DNA from: an uncultured Prevotella sp. | GTDB taxonomy: Bacteria > Bacteroidota > Bacteroidia > Bacteroidales > Bacteroidaceae | Direction: 5' to 3' | Assembly (NCBI GenBank): GCA_905234265.1 | Contig: CAJOHJ010000004.1 | Location: 297,893 to 361,892, forward strand | Length of the DNA: 64,000 bases | Shown here: positions 49,349-60,100 of the stretch, piece by piece | Position numbering within the stretch: position 1 is the first letter of the stretch | How the letters are laid out: each line of letters opens with the position of its first letter | Made by a program: the position numbers and the translations under genes | The notes under the pieces: model-generated | Told to the model about the DNA's origin: nothing | The model's input: only the letters and a program-made list of their open reading frames with translations | Databases searched by the model: none

Positions 49349-52300
49349 ATGAAACAAAGATTAACTATGCTTCTGGCTGCTCTCTTCCTCGTAGTGGGGG
49401 GGGCAATTTCCCAGACTAAAGTTAACGGTACCGTAGTCTCACAGGACGACAACCAGCCCGTAGTCGGCGTGTCAGTACTTGTGATTGGTACCAACATTGG
49501 CACGACTACCGATGCCAGTGGCCATTTCTCGCTGACCGTGCCTGCCGGCAAGTCTCAGCTTCGCTTTTCCTACATCGGCATGGAGACCCTCGAGGTCAGC
49601 GCACGTCCGCAGATGCGCATCGTGCTGCGCTCCGGCGACACCAACCTCGACGAAATCGTGGTGACAGCCATGGGCATATCCCGACAGCAGAAAACACTGG
49701 GCTACTCAGCCCAGACGCTTGACAACGACGACCTTACCGTCGGACGCATGACCGACGTCACCAGTTCGCTGGCAGGCAAGGTGGCCGGTGTGCAGGTGAA
49801 CACAACATCCAGCGACCCGGGTCAGGCCAATTCAGTCATTATCCGCGGCATAAGCTCCATTAACAACAACAACCAGCCGCTCTACGTCGTCGACGGAGTG
49901 CCCTTGCAGCAGACAACATTCACCGGCACGCAGAAAGGCCAGGACGAGTTTGCCAATGCTGTCGGCGGCATCTCCAGCGTCAATCCCAACGACATTGAGA
50001 GCATGACGGTCCTGAAGGGTGCCGCAGCTACCGCTCTTTACGGCAGCCGCGCAGCCAACGGCGTAATCATGATTACCACCAAGGCTGGCAAGAAGAACGG
50101 CGAACGCAACTTCTCCATCACCTATGACGGCAGCGTCCAGTGGCGCAGCGTAAGCACGCTGCCTGAGTTCCAGAACAAGTACGGACAGGGATGGAACGGT
50201 CAGCAGACATTCATTGAGAACGGCTCGTGGGGTCCTGAAATGGACGGCACCATGCAAGTCTACGGTCCGGTGTGGAACCACCAGCAGCTGCTCCACAAAT
50301 ACACCGCTGCCGAAGACAATATCAAGGACTTCTACGACACAGGCGTCAGCACCAGCCACAGCGTTGCCATCAACGGTGTCAGCGGCGACGCAAAGATGAC
50401 CTATTACCTGTCTTACTCGCACACTTCCGACAACGGCATCATACCTGGCGACAAGGACACATACAAGCGCAACACTATTGCCTATCGCGGCTCTTACGAC
50501 GCTGCCGACTGGCTGAAGCTTTCGTCGAGCGTAAACTTGTCGACATCGAAGACAAACACCGTAGGAACATATCAGGGTACGTCAATGATTGACGGTATTC
50601 TGGAATTCCCACGCGACCTGTCGCTCGTCGACCGTCAGGACCTCTCCAGTCCGTTCAATACCCCCGAGGCATGGTATACGCCTTACGGCATCACCAACCC
50701 CTACTGGGCCATTGAGAACAACTACAACCAGAACAACGCAAAGCAGGTCTTCGGCAAGATACAGGCCGACATCAAGCCATTGCGCCAGCTCACGCTGACA
50801 TATCGTTTCGGCTTCGACTATACCGACTACGACCATAAGCTCGGCGTTCCCGAAATCAACCTCGACGACGCACTCATCAACGAGGACTATGGCTACGCTC
50901 CGTCTAACATGAACCAGGCCGGATACGTGTCAACCACCTATCTGCGCAAGTATGAGCTGAACCACGACTTCCTTGCCAACTGGCAGGACAAGTATCTCGG
51001 CGGCAAGCTTGACGTTAACCTCATGGCAGGTGTGAACATGATGGAGCGCTATCAGACTTACAGCCGCAATCAGACCGACGGACTCACTTTTGAGACTGGC
51101 TTCTGGGATCTTTCCAATGGCTCCACGAAGACAGAAATCTACGAAAATCAGTACAAGCGTCGCGCAGTAGGCCTCTTCGGCGACCTGACGCTCGGATGGG
51201 ACGAGATGCTCTTCCTCGACATTACGGCACGTAACGATTGGTCGTCGACACTGCCTTTAGAGAAGAACAGCTACTTCTATTCCGGTGCAACGCTGAGCTG
51301 GATCTTCACACGACTGATACCGAAGAACGACATACTGGAATTCGGTAAGGTGCGCATGGCCTACGGTAAGACAGGTAACGACGCCGACGTCTATCAGGTT
51401 TATCCCAGATTCATACAGGGCTACAGCAACGGCTACTACGCCAGCGACTTGTCGAAGTTCCCCCTCAACGGCATCAATGCCTTCCAGTACAACGCCACTG
51501 CCGGCAGCAGCTCGCTGAAGCCGGAGATGACTACAGAGTTCGAGATTGGTATCAACCTTGCATTCTTGCACAACCGCATCAATATCGACTTCTCCTACTA
51601 TAACCGCAACACCGACGACCAGATATTCACGCTGCCCGTCGACCCGTCTACTGGCTACCAGTACATGGTCACCAACTTCGGTAAGGTGCGCAACCGCGGT
51701 ATCGAGCTGTTGGTCAACACCACTCCCATCCGCACGAAGCACTTCCGCTGGGACTTGGGCTTCAACTTCGCAAAGAACAACAACAAGGTCATATCCATGC
51801 CTGAAAGCCTTGAAGGCGGCATGGTCAACATCAACAGTTTTGCTGCCGGCAACGATGCCATCTACATGCGCGCTGTAGAAGGCCTGCCAATGGGCGAGCT
51901 CTTCACCTACATGCCGCAGTATAACAAAGACGGCAAGATGATTGTCGGAGCCTCTGGCCAGCCTCTGCTCACCGACGAAGTGGTTGACACCGGCAAGAAC
52001 GTGAATCCCGACTGGACAGGCGGTGTCAACACATCGCTCTCAGCCTATGGCTTCACCCTCAGCGCAGCACTCGACATCCGCAAGGGCGGATACATGTTCT
52101 CGCGCACCAGAAACCTGATGCAGTTCACGGGTAACGGCGACATCACGCTCTACAACGACCGCCGTCCGTTCGTTATCCCCAACTCTGTATATGCTGACGA
52201 CACCGAGAACACCACTCCAATCTATCTTAACGACAACAGCTTCCAGACCTACTTCAATGACTACGGCTATGGAATGGGTGGCGAGGCTTATCTCGTAGAC

Positions 52301-52552
52301 CGTTCTTACGTGAAGCTGCGCAACATCACTCTGGCATACACTCTCCCGAAGAGCATCGTCAGCAAGATTTACCTGAGCGACATTACGCTCTCTCTGTTTG
52401 CCAACAATGTCTTCACATGGACGCATAAGTCGAACCGCTACATCGATCCTGAGGTCAGCTCATTCGGCAACGACCTCGAGGGACTCTTCGGCGAACTTTA
52501 CTCTAACCCTGCCTGCCGCACATTCGGCTTCAACGTAGGTATTAAATTCTAA
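49349..52552 (+). CDS. SusC/RagA-family TonB-linked outer-membrane transporter
   Basis: 1067 aa. A signal peptide is followed by a carboxypeptidase-regulatory-like domain (VNGTVVSQDDNQPVVGVSVLV, about 27-105). The TonB-box/plug entry is LDEIVVTAMGISRQQKTLGYS. The plug has IRGISSINNNNQPLYVVDGVP and NPNDIESMTVLKGAAATALYGSRAANG, both typical of SusC. A 22-strand barrel follows, ending in aromatic FGFNVGIKF. It imports oligomers across the outer membrane with the SusD-like lid encoded next. Confidence 0.96.
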   Translation: MKQRLTMLLAALFLVVGGAISQTKVNGTVVSQDDNQPVVGVSVLVIGTNIGTTTDASGHFSLTVPAGKSQLRFSYIGMETLEVSARPQMRIVLRSGDTNLDEIVVTAMGISRQQKTLGYSAQTLDNDDLTVGRMTDVTSSLAGKVAGVQVNTTSSDPGQANSVIIRGISSINNNNQPLYVVDGVPLQQTTFTGTQKGQDEFANAVGGISSVNPNDIESMTVLKGAAATALYGSRAANGVIMITTKAGKKNGERNFSITYDGSVQWRSVSTLPEFQNKYGQGWNGQQTFIENGSWGPEMDGTMQVYGPVWNHQQLLHKYTAAEDNIKDFYDTGVSTSHSVAINGVSGDAKMTYYLSYSHTSDNGIIPGDKDTYKRNTIAYRGSYDAADWLKLSSSVNLSTSKTNTVGTYQGTSMIDGILEFPRDLSLVDRQDLSSPFNTPEAWYTPYGITNPYWAIENNYNQNNAKQVFGKIQADIKPLRQLTLTYRFGFDYTDYDHKLGVPEINLDDALINEDYGYAPSNMNQAGYVSTTYLRKYELNHDFLANWQDKYLGGKLDVNLMAGVNMMERYQTYSRNQTDGLTFETGFWDLSNGSTKTEIYENQYKRRAVGLFGDLTLGWDEMLFLDITARNDWSSTLPLEKNSYFYSGATLSWIFTRLIPKNDILEFGKVRMAYGKTGNDADVYQVYPRFIQGYSNGYYASDLSKFPLNGINAFQYNATAGSSSLKPEMTTEFEIGINLAFLHNRINIDFSYYNRNTDDQIFTLPVDPSTGYQYMVTNFGKVRNRGIELLVNTTPIRTKHFRWDLGFNFAKNNNKVISMPESLEGGMVNINSFAAGNDAIYMRAVEGLPMGELFTYMPQYNKDGKMIVGASGQPLLTDEVVDTGKNVNPDWTGGVNTSLSAYGFTLSAALDIRKGGYMFSRTRNLMQFTGNGDITLYNDRRPFVIPNSVYADDTENTTPIYLNDNSFQTYFNDYGYGMGGEAYLVDRSYVKLRNITLAYTLPKSIVSKIYLSDITLSLFANNVFTWTHKSNRYIDPEVSSFGNDLEGLFGELYSNPACRTFGFNVGIKF

Positions 52553-52553
52553 C

Positions 52554-52562
52554 GAAAGGAGG
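52554..52562 (+). promoter_or_regulatory. Unusually strong Shine-Dalgarno before susD
   Basis: GAAAGGAGG lies 9 bp before the ATG at 52572. Most genes in this window, as in Bacteroidota generally, have no such site. Confidence 0.5.
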
Positions 52563-52571
52563 AAACGCACT

Positions 52572-54086
52572 ATGAAGAAAATAGCATTAATTTCTACATT
52601 ACTGATGGGGCTTGCCGTAGCATCCTGCGACAGCTACCTCGACATAAACCAAGACCCCAACTCGCCGTCGGAAGGCAGCATGTCGCCAAGCATCATACTG
52701 CCTGCAGCCGAAATGAACCTGGCAGGCAGCTACGGCAACTTCCTGCGCATCACCGGCGGATATTATGCACAGCATTATGGACAGCTGTTCGGCACTTCCA
52801 ACTATCTTGACTATTCTCAGTTCAAGATGTCGGCAACACGCTCCAGCGGCACTTACACTCAGCTGAACCAGCGCACGCTGAAGAACCTGAAGTTCGTGAG
52901 CGAAATGGCCAAGGAGAAGGCCGACTGGGGCAGCTACCTGGCTGCCGCAACGCTGCGCGCATTCACCTACCAGGCATTGGTCGACTGCTATGGCGAAGTG
53001 CCATATTCAGAAGCCTTTGTCGACGGTGTGACAACGCCGAAGTACGATGACGGCAAGGACATCTACGCCGGCATACTGGCCGAGTTGGACGAAGCTCTCA
53101 GCAAGGTTGACGGCTCAGAGACCGTAGCCACCAACTTCCTCTTCCCCGGCGAGGACGCTTCTGCCTGGATACAGTTTGCAAACGCACTGAAGCTGAAGAT
53201 AATGATGCGTGAAATCGACGCAGTCCCTGAAGTGCAGGCAGCTCTTGACGTCCTGGTGGCTGAAGGCAACTTCCCCGAAGACGACATCGCCTATGCCGGA
53301 TGCTGGAAGAACGAAAGCGGACAGATGAGCCCGTTCTTCGCTGAGGAATTCTCGACGGCCTGGGGCAGCAACCAGATAAACGTTGTGGCAAACGTGGCCA
53401 TCATCAACACGATGTATCAGATGGATGGCAACGGCAATGTCACCTATGAGGATCCGCGCCTGGCAGCATACTTCGACAAGAACGGCTCCGGCGAATACAC
53501 CGGCACTATTTCAGGCAGCAACTTCTCTACCTCCGATGCATACAAGGCAGCCTACTGGTGCCGCCCGAAGGCCAGCTACGACATGCCTGTCTACCTGCTG
53601 ACCGTCGCCGAGACCGACTTCTTCCTGTCAGAATACTATGCCCGCAAGGGCGACGCAGCCACTGCAGAGCAGTACTATAAAGACGCTATTGACGCCTCCT
53701 GTGCTACTGCCGGCGTGACAGCCTCTGCTGCCATTGCCACTCAGTTCCCCTACAGCCAGGCCAACTACAAGCAGTCGATAGGTGTGCAGAAGTGGATAGC
53801 ACTGGCAGGCATCAACAACTTCGAAGCATGGTGCGAGATGCGCCGTCTTGACTATCCTACATTCGGAAGTGTCAGCGGCGACCAGCTATACGACAACTCC
53901 AACGACAAGTCGTACAAGCCCGAGATGCTTCCGCCGGCAACGCTCTACACTCCAATACAGGTTGAGGACAAAGTTGGCAGCAACAAGCTGCTTGAGCGCT
54001 GGCCGTATGCCGAAAGTTCTTCGTCGCGCAACAGCAACACGCCGGAGTTCAAGGGCTATACAACTCCAATTTTCTGGGGCAATTAA
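52572..54086 (+). CDS. SusD/RagB-family substrate-binding surface lipoprotein
   Basis: 504 aa lipoprotein (lipobox GLAVASC at about 19). The sequence after the cysteine, DSYLDINQDPNSPSEG, is the typical SusD opening. TPR-like helices occur throughout, and FEAWCEMRRLDYPTF near 420 plus the end LLERWPYAESSSSRN are common in the SusD-like class with few conserved ends. It forms the lid of the SusC barrel and captures ligand outside the cell. Starts 19 bp after susC with a strong Shine-Dalgarno. Confidence 0.93.
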   Translation: MKKIALISTLLMGLAVASCDSYLDINQDPNSPSEGSMSPSIILPAAEMNLAGSYGNFLRITGGYYAQHYGQLFGTSNYLDYSQFKMSATRSSGTYTQLNQRTLKNLKFVSEMAKEKADWGSYLAAATLRAFTYQALVDCYGEVPYSEAFVDGVTTPKYDDGKDIYAGILAELDEALSKVDGSETVATNFLFPGEDASAWIQFANALKLKIMMREIDAVPEVQAALDVLVAEGNFPEDDIAYAGCWKNESGQMSPFFAEEFSTAWGSNQINVVANVAIINTMYQMDGNGNVTYEDPRLAAYFDKNGSGEYTGTISGSNFSTSDAYKAAYWCRPKASYDMPVYLLTVAETDFFLSEYYARKGDAATAEQYYKDAIDASCATAGVTASAAIATQFPYSQANYKQSIGVQKWIALAGINNFEAWCEMRRLDYPTFGSVSGDQLYDNSNDKSYKPEMLPPATLYTPIQVEDKVGSNKLLERWPYAESSSSRNSNTPEFKGYTTPIFWGN

Positions 54087-54137
54087 GACACTCTTGTTGC
54101 CTATTAGAAAACAGATATTATTAAACATGCAACAACA

Positions 54138-54848
54138 ATGAAAAGGAATAGTATATTAGCAATGCTTTTGGCAGCCGTCGGCTTTGTGATGACAGGCTGC
54201 AGCGACGACGAGACCGGTGGGCTGTCGAAGATTACCTACTACCCCACGATAGAATTGCTGGGCGACAACCCGATGGCAGTCGCCAAGGGCTCTGTCTTTA
54301 CAGAGCCAGGCTTTGTCTCGAAAATGAATGGTGCTGATGTCTCTGACCAGGTGGTGGTCAGCGGCAGCGTCGACACAGGTAACACAGGCTATTACACTCT
54401 TAAATACACCACTGCCAAGAATGAGGACGGCTTCGGTGCTTCCACGACTCGCCGCATAGCAGTTGTCGACACGTCAAGCCCATACGAGGGACTTTACCTC
54501 ACCTCTGCCGAAGGCTATCGCATCCGTGAGGGCAATGAAGTGAAGTACGGAGCTTCCTATCCGGTGCTGATAATCGACAATGGCGATGGAACAGTGGAGG
54601 TTGATGACCTGCTGGGCGGCTGGTATCGCGACCGCGCCGGCTACGGCAGCGACTATGCACTGGCAGGCACGCTGGCCATTGCCGACGACGGCACGGTGAC
54701 CTGCGTGGAAAGCTATCTCGAAGGCTGGGGCGACTCACATCAGGACTTTACCGGCACTTACGATGCCGAGACAGGCACACTGACTGTCAAGACAACCTAT
54801 GCCGACATGGAGTTTATACAGACTTGGGTTAAAAAAGTAATTGAGTAA
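54138..54848 (+). CDS. Surface lipoprotein with Ig-like domain (BT_2262-like)
   Basis: 236 aa lipoprotein (lipobox VMTGC at about 21). An Ig-like domain of the DUF5011/DUF5012 type covers about 30-115 (YYPTIELLGDNPMAVAKGS through GYYTLKYTTAKNEDG). A second beta-rich domain (YEGLYLTSAEGYRIREGNE) completes the protein. The order SusC-SusD-this-next matches the B. thetaiotaomicron BT2264-BT2261 locus, whose four products form one outer-membrane complex seen with bound peptide. The assignment is by resemblance from memory. Confidence 0.75.
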   Translation: MKRNSILAMLLAAVGFVMTGCSDDETGGLSKITYYPTIELLGDNPMAVAKGSVFTEPGFVSKMNGADVSDQVVVSGSVDTGNTGYYTLKYTTAKNEDGFGASTTRRIAVVDTSSPYEGLYLTSAEGYRIREGNEVKYGASYPVLIIDNGDGTVEVDDLLGGWYRDRAGYGSDYALAGTLAIADDGTVTCVESYLEGWGDSHQDFTGTYDAETGTLTVKTTYADMEFIQTWVKKVIE

Positions 54849-54855
54849 AATTGTT

Positions 54856-55560
54856 ATGAAGAAGATATTTTATTTAGCAGCACTGCTCCTTACCGCGTCG
54901 TTCGTGGGCTGCGAAAAGGAAGATATTGAAGGCACTGCCACTGAAAGCATGGCTGGAGAGTGGTATGTCCAGATTGACGCCGTCGACGAAAACGGCGACC
55001 CCATTACTGAAACGCTCGACGGCTCTCCAAATTCCGGCGAAGACTACTTCGGACTTGGCAGAACCATACTGCTTACCTACAACACGTCGGCCAATACTCC
55101 CGACGAGATGTGGATTGACGACCGCAACGAGTGGAACATGGCCGAGGTTGGCAGCGCTTATTACGAGGAATACGGCTTTACCTATCCCACATACGCAGTG
55201 AAAACCAAGGTTAAGATTAATCTTAACGACCTTACGTTCTCGTCTACCGAGTCGGAGAATTTTGGAGCCGGCTACCAGTGGTGGGACGTGACTTCTAAGA
55301 AGGACGAGAACTGGAACGTTGTCTACGACGAGTACGGCGACACCATCTGGGTGGACACCCTGCTCACCGAGGAGACGGTTATGCCTGTAAGCATCGAGGG
55401 CAAGATACTGAAGAACGCCGGCCACCAAAACAACGGCTCTGTCTGTGACAGCATTGTGTTCTTTATTACCTACAAGGACGACCCCTGGTATCCGGACGAC
55501 GGCTACAAGAGGTATAAAGTCAGCGGCGTAAGATACTCCGGACTTGAAGAGAACGACTAA
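54856..55560 (+). CDS. Surface lipoprotein, lipid-binding/hydrolase-like family (BT_2261-like)
   Basis: 234 aa from ATG 54856 (the track's TTG at 54841 overlaps the previous gene). Lipoprotein signal with lipobox SFVGC. The body, MAGEWYVQIDAVDENG at about 36 and KTKVKINLNDLTFSSTESENFG near 120, resembles the Bacteroidales Lipid_bd family. No catalytic site is visible. It is the last member of the SusCD locus and is followed by a terminator. Likely an accessory subunit of the transport complex. Confidence 0.72.
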   Translation: MKKIFYLAALLLTASFVGCEKEDIEGTATESMAGEWYVQIDAVDENGDPITETLDGSPNSGEDYFGLGRTILLTYNTSANTPDEMWIDDRNEWNMAEVGSAYYEEYGFTYPTYAVKTKVKINLNDLTFSSTESENFGAGYQWWDVTSKKDENWNVVYDEYGDTIWVDTLLTEETVMPVSIEGKILKNAGHQNNGSVCDSIVFFITYKDDPWYPDDGYKRYKVSGVRYSGLEEND

Positions 55561-55583
55561 TACGCTCTCCACAGAAGATTCTA

Positions 55584-55620
55584 AGAAGCAGCCTCCACTC
55601 TTTTGGGGGCTGCTTCTTTT
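55584..55620 (+). terminator. Terminator of the SusCD locus
   Basis: Ten-bp perfect stem AGAAGCAGCC with GGCTGCTTCT followed by TTTT, starting 24 bp after the last stop. Confidence 0.92.
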
Positions 55621-55627
55621 TGGCTGG

Positions 55628-55640
55628 GAAATTATCTCAC
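55628..55640 (-). repeat. Single relic unit of the dispersed 21-bp family
   Basis: GAAATTATCTCAC matches the core of the family in minus orientation, without tandem copies. It could be chance or a remnant. Confidence 0.35.
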
Positions 55641-55775
55641 AGCAATATTCTCGTCAGTCGTTCTATGGCCGTTTTCAGCCCTCCTCCTGGCAGACCACCG
55701 CTGCAACTATTGCCAAAATGGAATAAAGATTGTTAAATGTTATGTATGGGCGCGAAAACGTAATAAAATAATGTG

Positions 55776-55783
55776 TAACTTTG
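55776..55783 (+). promoter_or_regulatory. -7 box of the RND efflux operon
   Basis: TAACTTTG, giving an unusually long leader of about 170 bases before the adaptor gene at 55956. No TTTG at -33. Confidence 0.65.
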
Positions 55784-55844
55784 CAAGCTGAAAACTTTAG
55801 AGACTCTTTTAAGTTTTTCCGCAACAAGGAGGAAAATCTGCGCG

Positions 55845-55946
55845 ATGCAGGAGAACACTGGCGCGAGAGACGATAGCCGCCGCGCATGGCAGGAGAAACC
55901 GGCGAAGAGCAGGAGAGAGACAGAAAAAGATTTAACAATAATATAA
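55845..55946 (+). CDS. Possible 33-aa leader peptide of the efflux operon
   Basis: An ATG at 55845 is preceded at 55826-55832 by AAGGAGG and opens a 33-codon frame ending at TAA 55944-55946, 9 bp before the adaptor gene. The peptide is charged (starts MQENTGARDD) and uses AGA/AGG codons, which are scarce in the neighbouring genes. It could be a leader that senses translation, or chance. No homology known to me. Confidence 0.35.
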   Translation: MQENTGARDDSRRAWQEKPAKSRRETEKDLTII

Positions 55947-55955
55947 CAAGAGGTT

Positions 55956-57116
55956 ATGAAAATGAAGAAGATGTTGATGCTTACGGCACTGACCGTGGCA
56001 TTGGTTTCGTGTGGCGGCGGTGGCGGCCGCCCGCAGTTTGGCGACAATGAATATCCTGTCGTAGCAGCAGGAGTCAGCAGTGCCGACATGCAGACAACTT
56101 ACCCGGCCACCATCAAGGGCGTGCAGGATGTGGAGATACGCCCGAAAGCCAGTGGCTTTATTACTCAGATTAATGTCAAGGAAGGCCAGACGGTGGGTGC
56201 CGGACAGGTACTCTTCGTGCTGGACAATGAAACCTATCAGGCCCAGGTGCGCCAGGCTCAGGCAGCTGTGAACACTGCTCAGCAGCAGGTGAACACTGCC
56301 AAGCTGACTTACGAGAACACCAAGCAGTTGCACGAGGCGCGCGTCATCGGCGACTACGAGCTGCAGACATCGCAGAACACCTACGAGGCCGCCCAGGCTC
56401 AGCTTGCGCAGGCTCAGGCAGCCCTGGCTTCCGCTAAGGAGGCGCTGAGCTTCTGCTATGTGAAGAGTCCGGCATCGGGCGTCGTGGGTACCATCCCCTT
56501 GAAGAAGGGCGCACTGGTGAGCGCTTCCAACGTGCTTACAACTGTCAGCAACATCTCGTCGATGGAAGTCTACTTCAGCGTCACAGAGAAGGCTGCCATG
56601 CAGCTTCAGCAGAGCGGACTGGCCTCGCTGCCTAACGTCAAGCTGCAGCTTGCCGACGGCTCCATCTACGGACATGAGGGCAAGGTGACGAAGATGAGCG
56701 GCATCATCGACGCCGCCACCGGCACCGTGCAGCTCATCGCCCTGTTCCAGAACCCGCAGCGGCTGCTGAAGAGCGGCGGCAGCGGCACCATCATCATTCC
56801 GCGCGTAGAGACTTCGGCAATCATCATCCCGCAGTCGTGCGTCATGGAGGTGCAGAACAAGAAGTTCGTCTACACCGTAGGCAAGGACAACAAGGTTAAG
56901 TACACCGAGATAACCGTTGACCCGCAGAACGACGGCAACAACTACATCGTCACCGGCGGACTGAATGCCGGCGACCGCTATGTCACCAACGGCATCACCA
57001 AGCTGAGCGACCAGATGGAGATAGTGCCTATCACCCCTGAGCGCTACCAGGAGAAGATCAACGAGCAGGCCAAGGCCATGACGGCCGGCGACATCGTGGG
57101 AGCGATGAAAAAATGA
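55956..57116 (+). CDS. RND efflux periplasmic adaptor (membrane fusion lipoprotein)
   Basis: 386 aa lipoprotein (lipobox ALVSC near residue 15). Order of parts: the first half of the lipoyl/barrel-sandwich domain with IRPKASGFITQINVKEGQTVGAGQVLF (about 52-80), an alpha-helical hairpin rich in AQA repeats (QVRQAQAAVNTAQQQVNTAKL to QAQAALASAKEAL), the lipoyl return YVKSPASGVVG, then beta-barrel and membrane-proximal domains. It joins the inner-membrane pump to the TolC-like channel. First full gene of the adaptor-pump-channel operon. Confidence 0.95.
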   Translation: MKMKKMLMLTALTVALVSCGGGGGRPQFGDNEYPVVAAGVSSADMQTTYPATIKGVQDVEIRPKASGFITQINVKEGQTVGAGQVLFVLDNETYQAQVRQAQAAVNTAQQQVNTAKLTYENTKQLHEARVIGDYELQTSQNTYEAAQAQLAQAQAALASAKEALSFCYVKSPASGVVGTIPLKKGALVSASNVLTTVSNISSMEVYFSVTEKAAMQLQQSGLASLPNVKLQLADGSIYGHEGKVTKMSGIIDAATGTVQLIALFQNPQRLLKSGGSGTIIIPRVETSAIIIPQSCVMEVQNKKFVYTVGKDNKVKYTEITVDPQNDGNNYIVTGGLNAGDRYVTNGITKLSDQMEIVPITPERYQEKINEQAKAMTAGDIVGAMKK

Positions 57117-57137
57117 GAAATGAGAAAATAGAAGACT

Positions 57138-60100
57138 ATGACTTTTACAACATTCATAAAACGCCCAGTGCTGTCGACGGTGATTTCAATACTCATCGTC
57201 ATCCTGGGCTTCATCGGACTGGTTTCGCTGCCTATCGAGCAGTACCCAGATATTGCACCGCCTACCGTCGTCGTGTGGACCAGCTATCCCGGCGCTGACG
57301 CCGAGACGGTGAAGAACTCCGTCATCGTGCCGCTCGAGGAGAGCATCAACGGTGTGGAGGGCATGGACTATATAACATCTACGGCATCGTCCGGCTCTGC
57401 CCAGCTGTCCATCCTTTTCCGTCAGGGCATGAACCCAGACATGTGTGCCGTCAACGTGCAGAACCGCGTGTCGCAGGCCCAGGCACTGCTGCCGGCCGAG
57501 GTGACGCAGATTGGTGTGACGGTCATGAAGCGCCAGACTTCGCAGGTGCTTATGTTCACGCTGACCAGTGACGGCCGCTACGACGACGAGTTCCTTACCA
57601 ACTACAACAACATCAACATCGTTCCGGCCATCAAGCGTATCCAGGGCGTGGGTGACGTGCAGTCGCCTGGCGTGAAGACATATTCTATGCGCATCTGGCT
57701 GAAGCCGGACATCATGAAGCAGTACAACCTGATGCCAAGCGACATCAGCGGCGTGCTGGCCGAGCAGAACATCGAGGCCGCACCAGGCACCTTCGGCGAG
57801 CAGTCGGACGTGCAGTACGAGTATGCCATGCGCTACACAGGCCGCCTGAAGACTCCCGAGGAGTTCGGCAACATCATCATCTCCAGCGATGCCAACGGCC
57901 AGACGCTGAAGCTGAAGGACGTGGCCAAGATAGAGCTTGGAGGCCTGCAGTACTCGGTGTCGATGAAGAACAACAACATCCCGTCGGTGATGGGCATGGT
58001 GCAGCAGATTGCAGGCTCCAACGCCAACGAGATTGCCAAGAACGTGAAGGCTGAGCTGGAGGAACAGCAGAAGCTGATGCCCCCGGGCATGTTCTACAAG
58101 ATTAACTACGACGTCACGGAGTTCCTCTACGCCAGTATCGAGGAGGTGGTCTTTACTCTTGTGTTCACCCTCATCCTGGTGTTCATCGTCATCTACATCT
58201 TCCTGCAGGACTGGCGCTCTACGCTCATCCCGCTGATTGCCGTGCCGGTGTCGCTGGTGGGTACGTTCTTCTTCCTCGAGATATTCGGATTCTCCATCAA
58301 CCTGCTGACACTGTCGGCCCTGCTGCTGGCCATTGCCATCGTGGTTGACGACGCCATCGTCGTCGTTGAGGCTGTGCATGCAAAGCTTGACCAAGGCTAC
58401 AAATCGGCACTGACGGCCTCCATCGACGCCATGAACGAGATTTCCGGCGCCATCATATCCATTACGCTGGTGATGGCATCGGTGTTCATCCCCGTGTCAT
58501 TCATCGGCGGCACCAGCGGTACGTTCTACCGCGAGTTCGGCGTTACGATGGCCGTCAGCATCTTCATTTCGGCCCTTAACGCCCTGACGCTGTCGCCAGC
58601 ACTCTGCGCCATCTTCCTGAAGCCACACGACAAGGAGGGACACGAGAAGAAGATGTCGATGATTGACCGTTTCCACGCTTCGTTCAACGTGGCATTCGGA
58701 AAGGTCACCGAGAAATATAAGAACAGCGTCGAGAAACTGGTGCGCAAGCCCATAGTGCTGATAGCTTCCGTGATTGTGGGCATCGTGGCCATGGTTCTCA
58801 CCATGTCGGTCACGAAGTCCGGACTGGTGCCTGACGAGGATACTGGCACTGTGTTCTGCACTGTCTCCATGCCGCCGGCAACGTCGGTGGCTCGCACACG
58901 CGAGATCATCAATCAGGTGGACAGCATCCTCGGTGCAGACCCCGCCATCCAGAGCCGTGAGCAGATTCAGGGCTATAACTTCATTGCCGGTGCAGGCTCC
59001 GACCAGGCTACGTTCATCATCAAGCTGAAGCCGTTTGCAGAGCGCCAGAAGGGATTCTTCTGGAAACTCAGCGGTCTCTGGCAGGGCGACGGCATCTACC
59101 GCTTCTTCCTTAATCCGTGGGAGTCTACTGGTGTGCTGGCTCAGATATATCTTAAGACTGCCCACATCAAGGACGCACAGATTCTTGCCTTTGCTCCGCC
59201 AATGATTCCAGGCTTCTCAGCCAACTCTGGTGTGTCACTGGTGATGCAGGACCGCACGGGCGGCGACCTCACCAAGTTCTTCAGCATCGTGAAGGACTAT
59301 TTGGCCGAGCTGAACAAGCGTCCCGAGATACAGACTGCGCAGACTTCTTACAATCCTAACTATCCGCAGTACATGATTTCTGTGGATGTGGCAAAATGTA
59401 AGCAGGCCGGCATCTCGCCTCGCGTGGTTCTCACCACTCTGCAGGGTTACTATGGTGGTCTGTATGCATCAAACTTCAACGCCTACGGCAAACTCTACCG
59501 TGTCATGGTGCAAGGCTCGCCCGAGACGCGCATGACCGAGGAGTCGCTTAATAATATATATGTACGCACGAGTGCAGGAATGTCGCCTGTCAAGGAGTTC
59601 TGCAATCTGACGCGTGTCTACGGTCCGTCAAACATCAACCGCTTCAACCTGTTCACCTCGATAAACGTCACGGCCACTGTGGCAGACGGCTATTCTACGG
59701 GTGAGGCCATCAATGCTGTGCAGGAGGTTGCTGCCGACGTGCTGCCCACGGGTTACTCCTACGACTATACAGGTCTGACACGTGAGGAGGCCAAGGCCAC
59801 CAACTCTACGGCCATCATCTTCGTGCTGTGCTTCCTGTTCATCTACCTCATCCTGTCGGCCCAGTACGAGTCGTACATCCTGCCGCTGGCTGTTGTGCTG
59901 TCCGTTCCGTTCGGTCTGGCAGGCTGCTTCCTGTTCACGATGATGTTCGGCCACTCCAATGACATCTACATGCAGATCTCGCTCATCATGCTGATAGGCC
60001 TGCTGGCAAAGAACGCCATCCTTATCGTGCAGTTCGCACTGGAGCGCCGCCAGACGGGTATGGCCATATCGTGGTCGGCAGTGCTTGGCGCAGCAGCACG

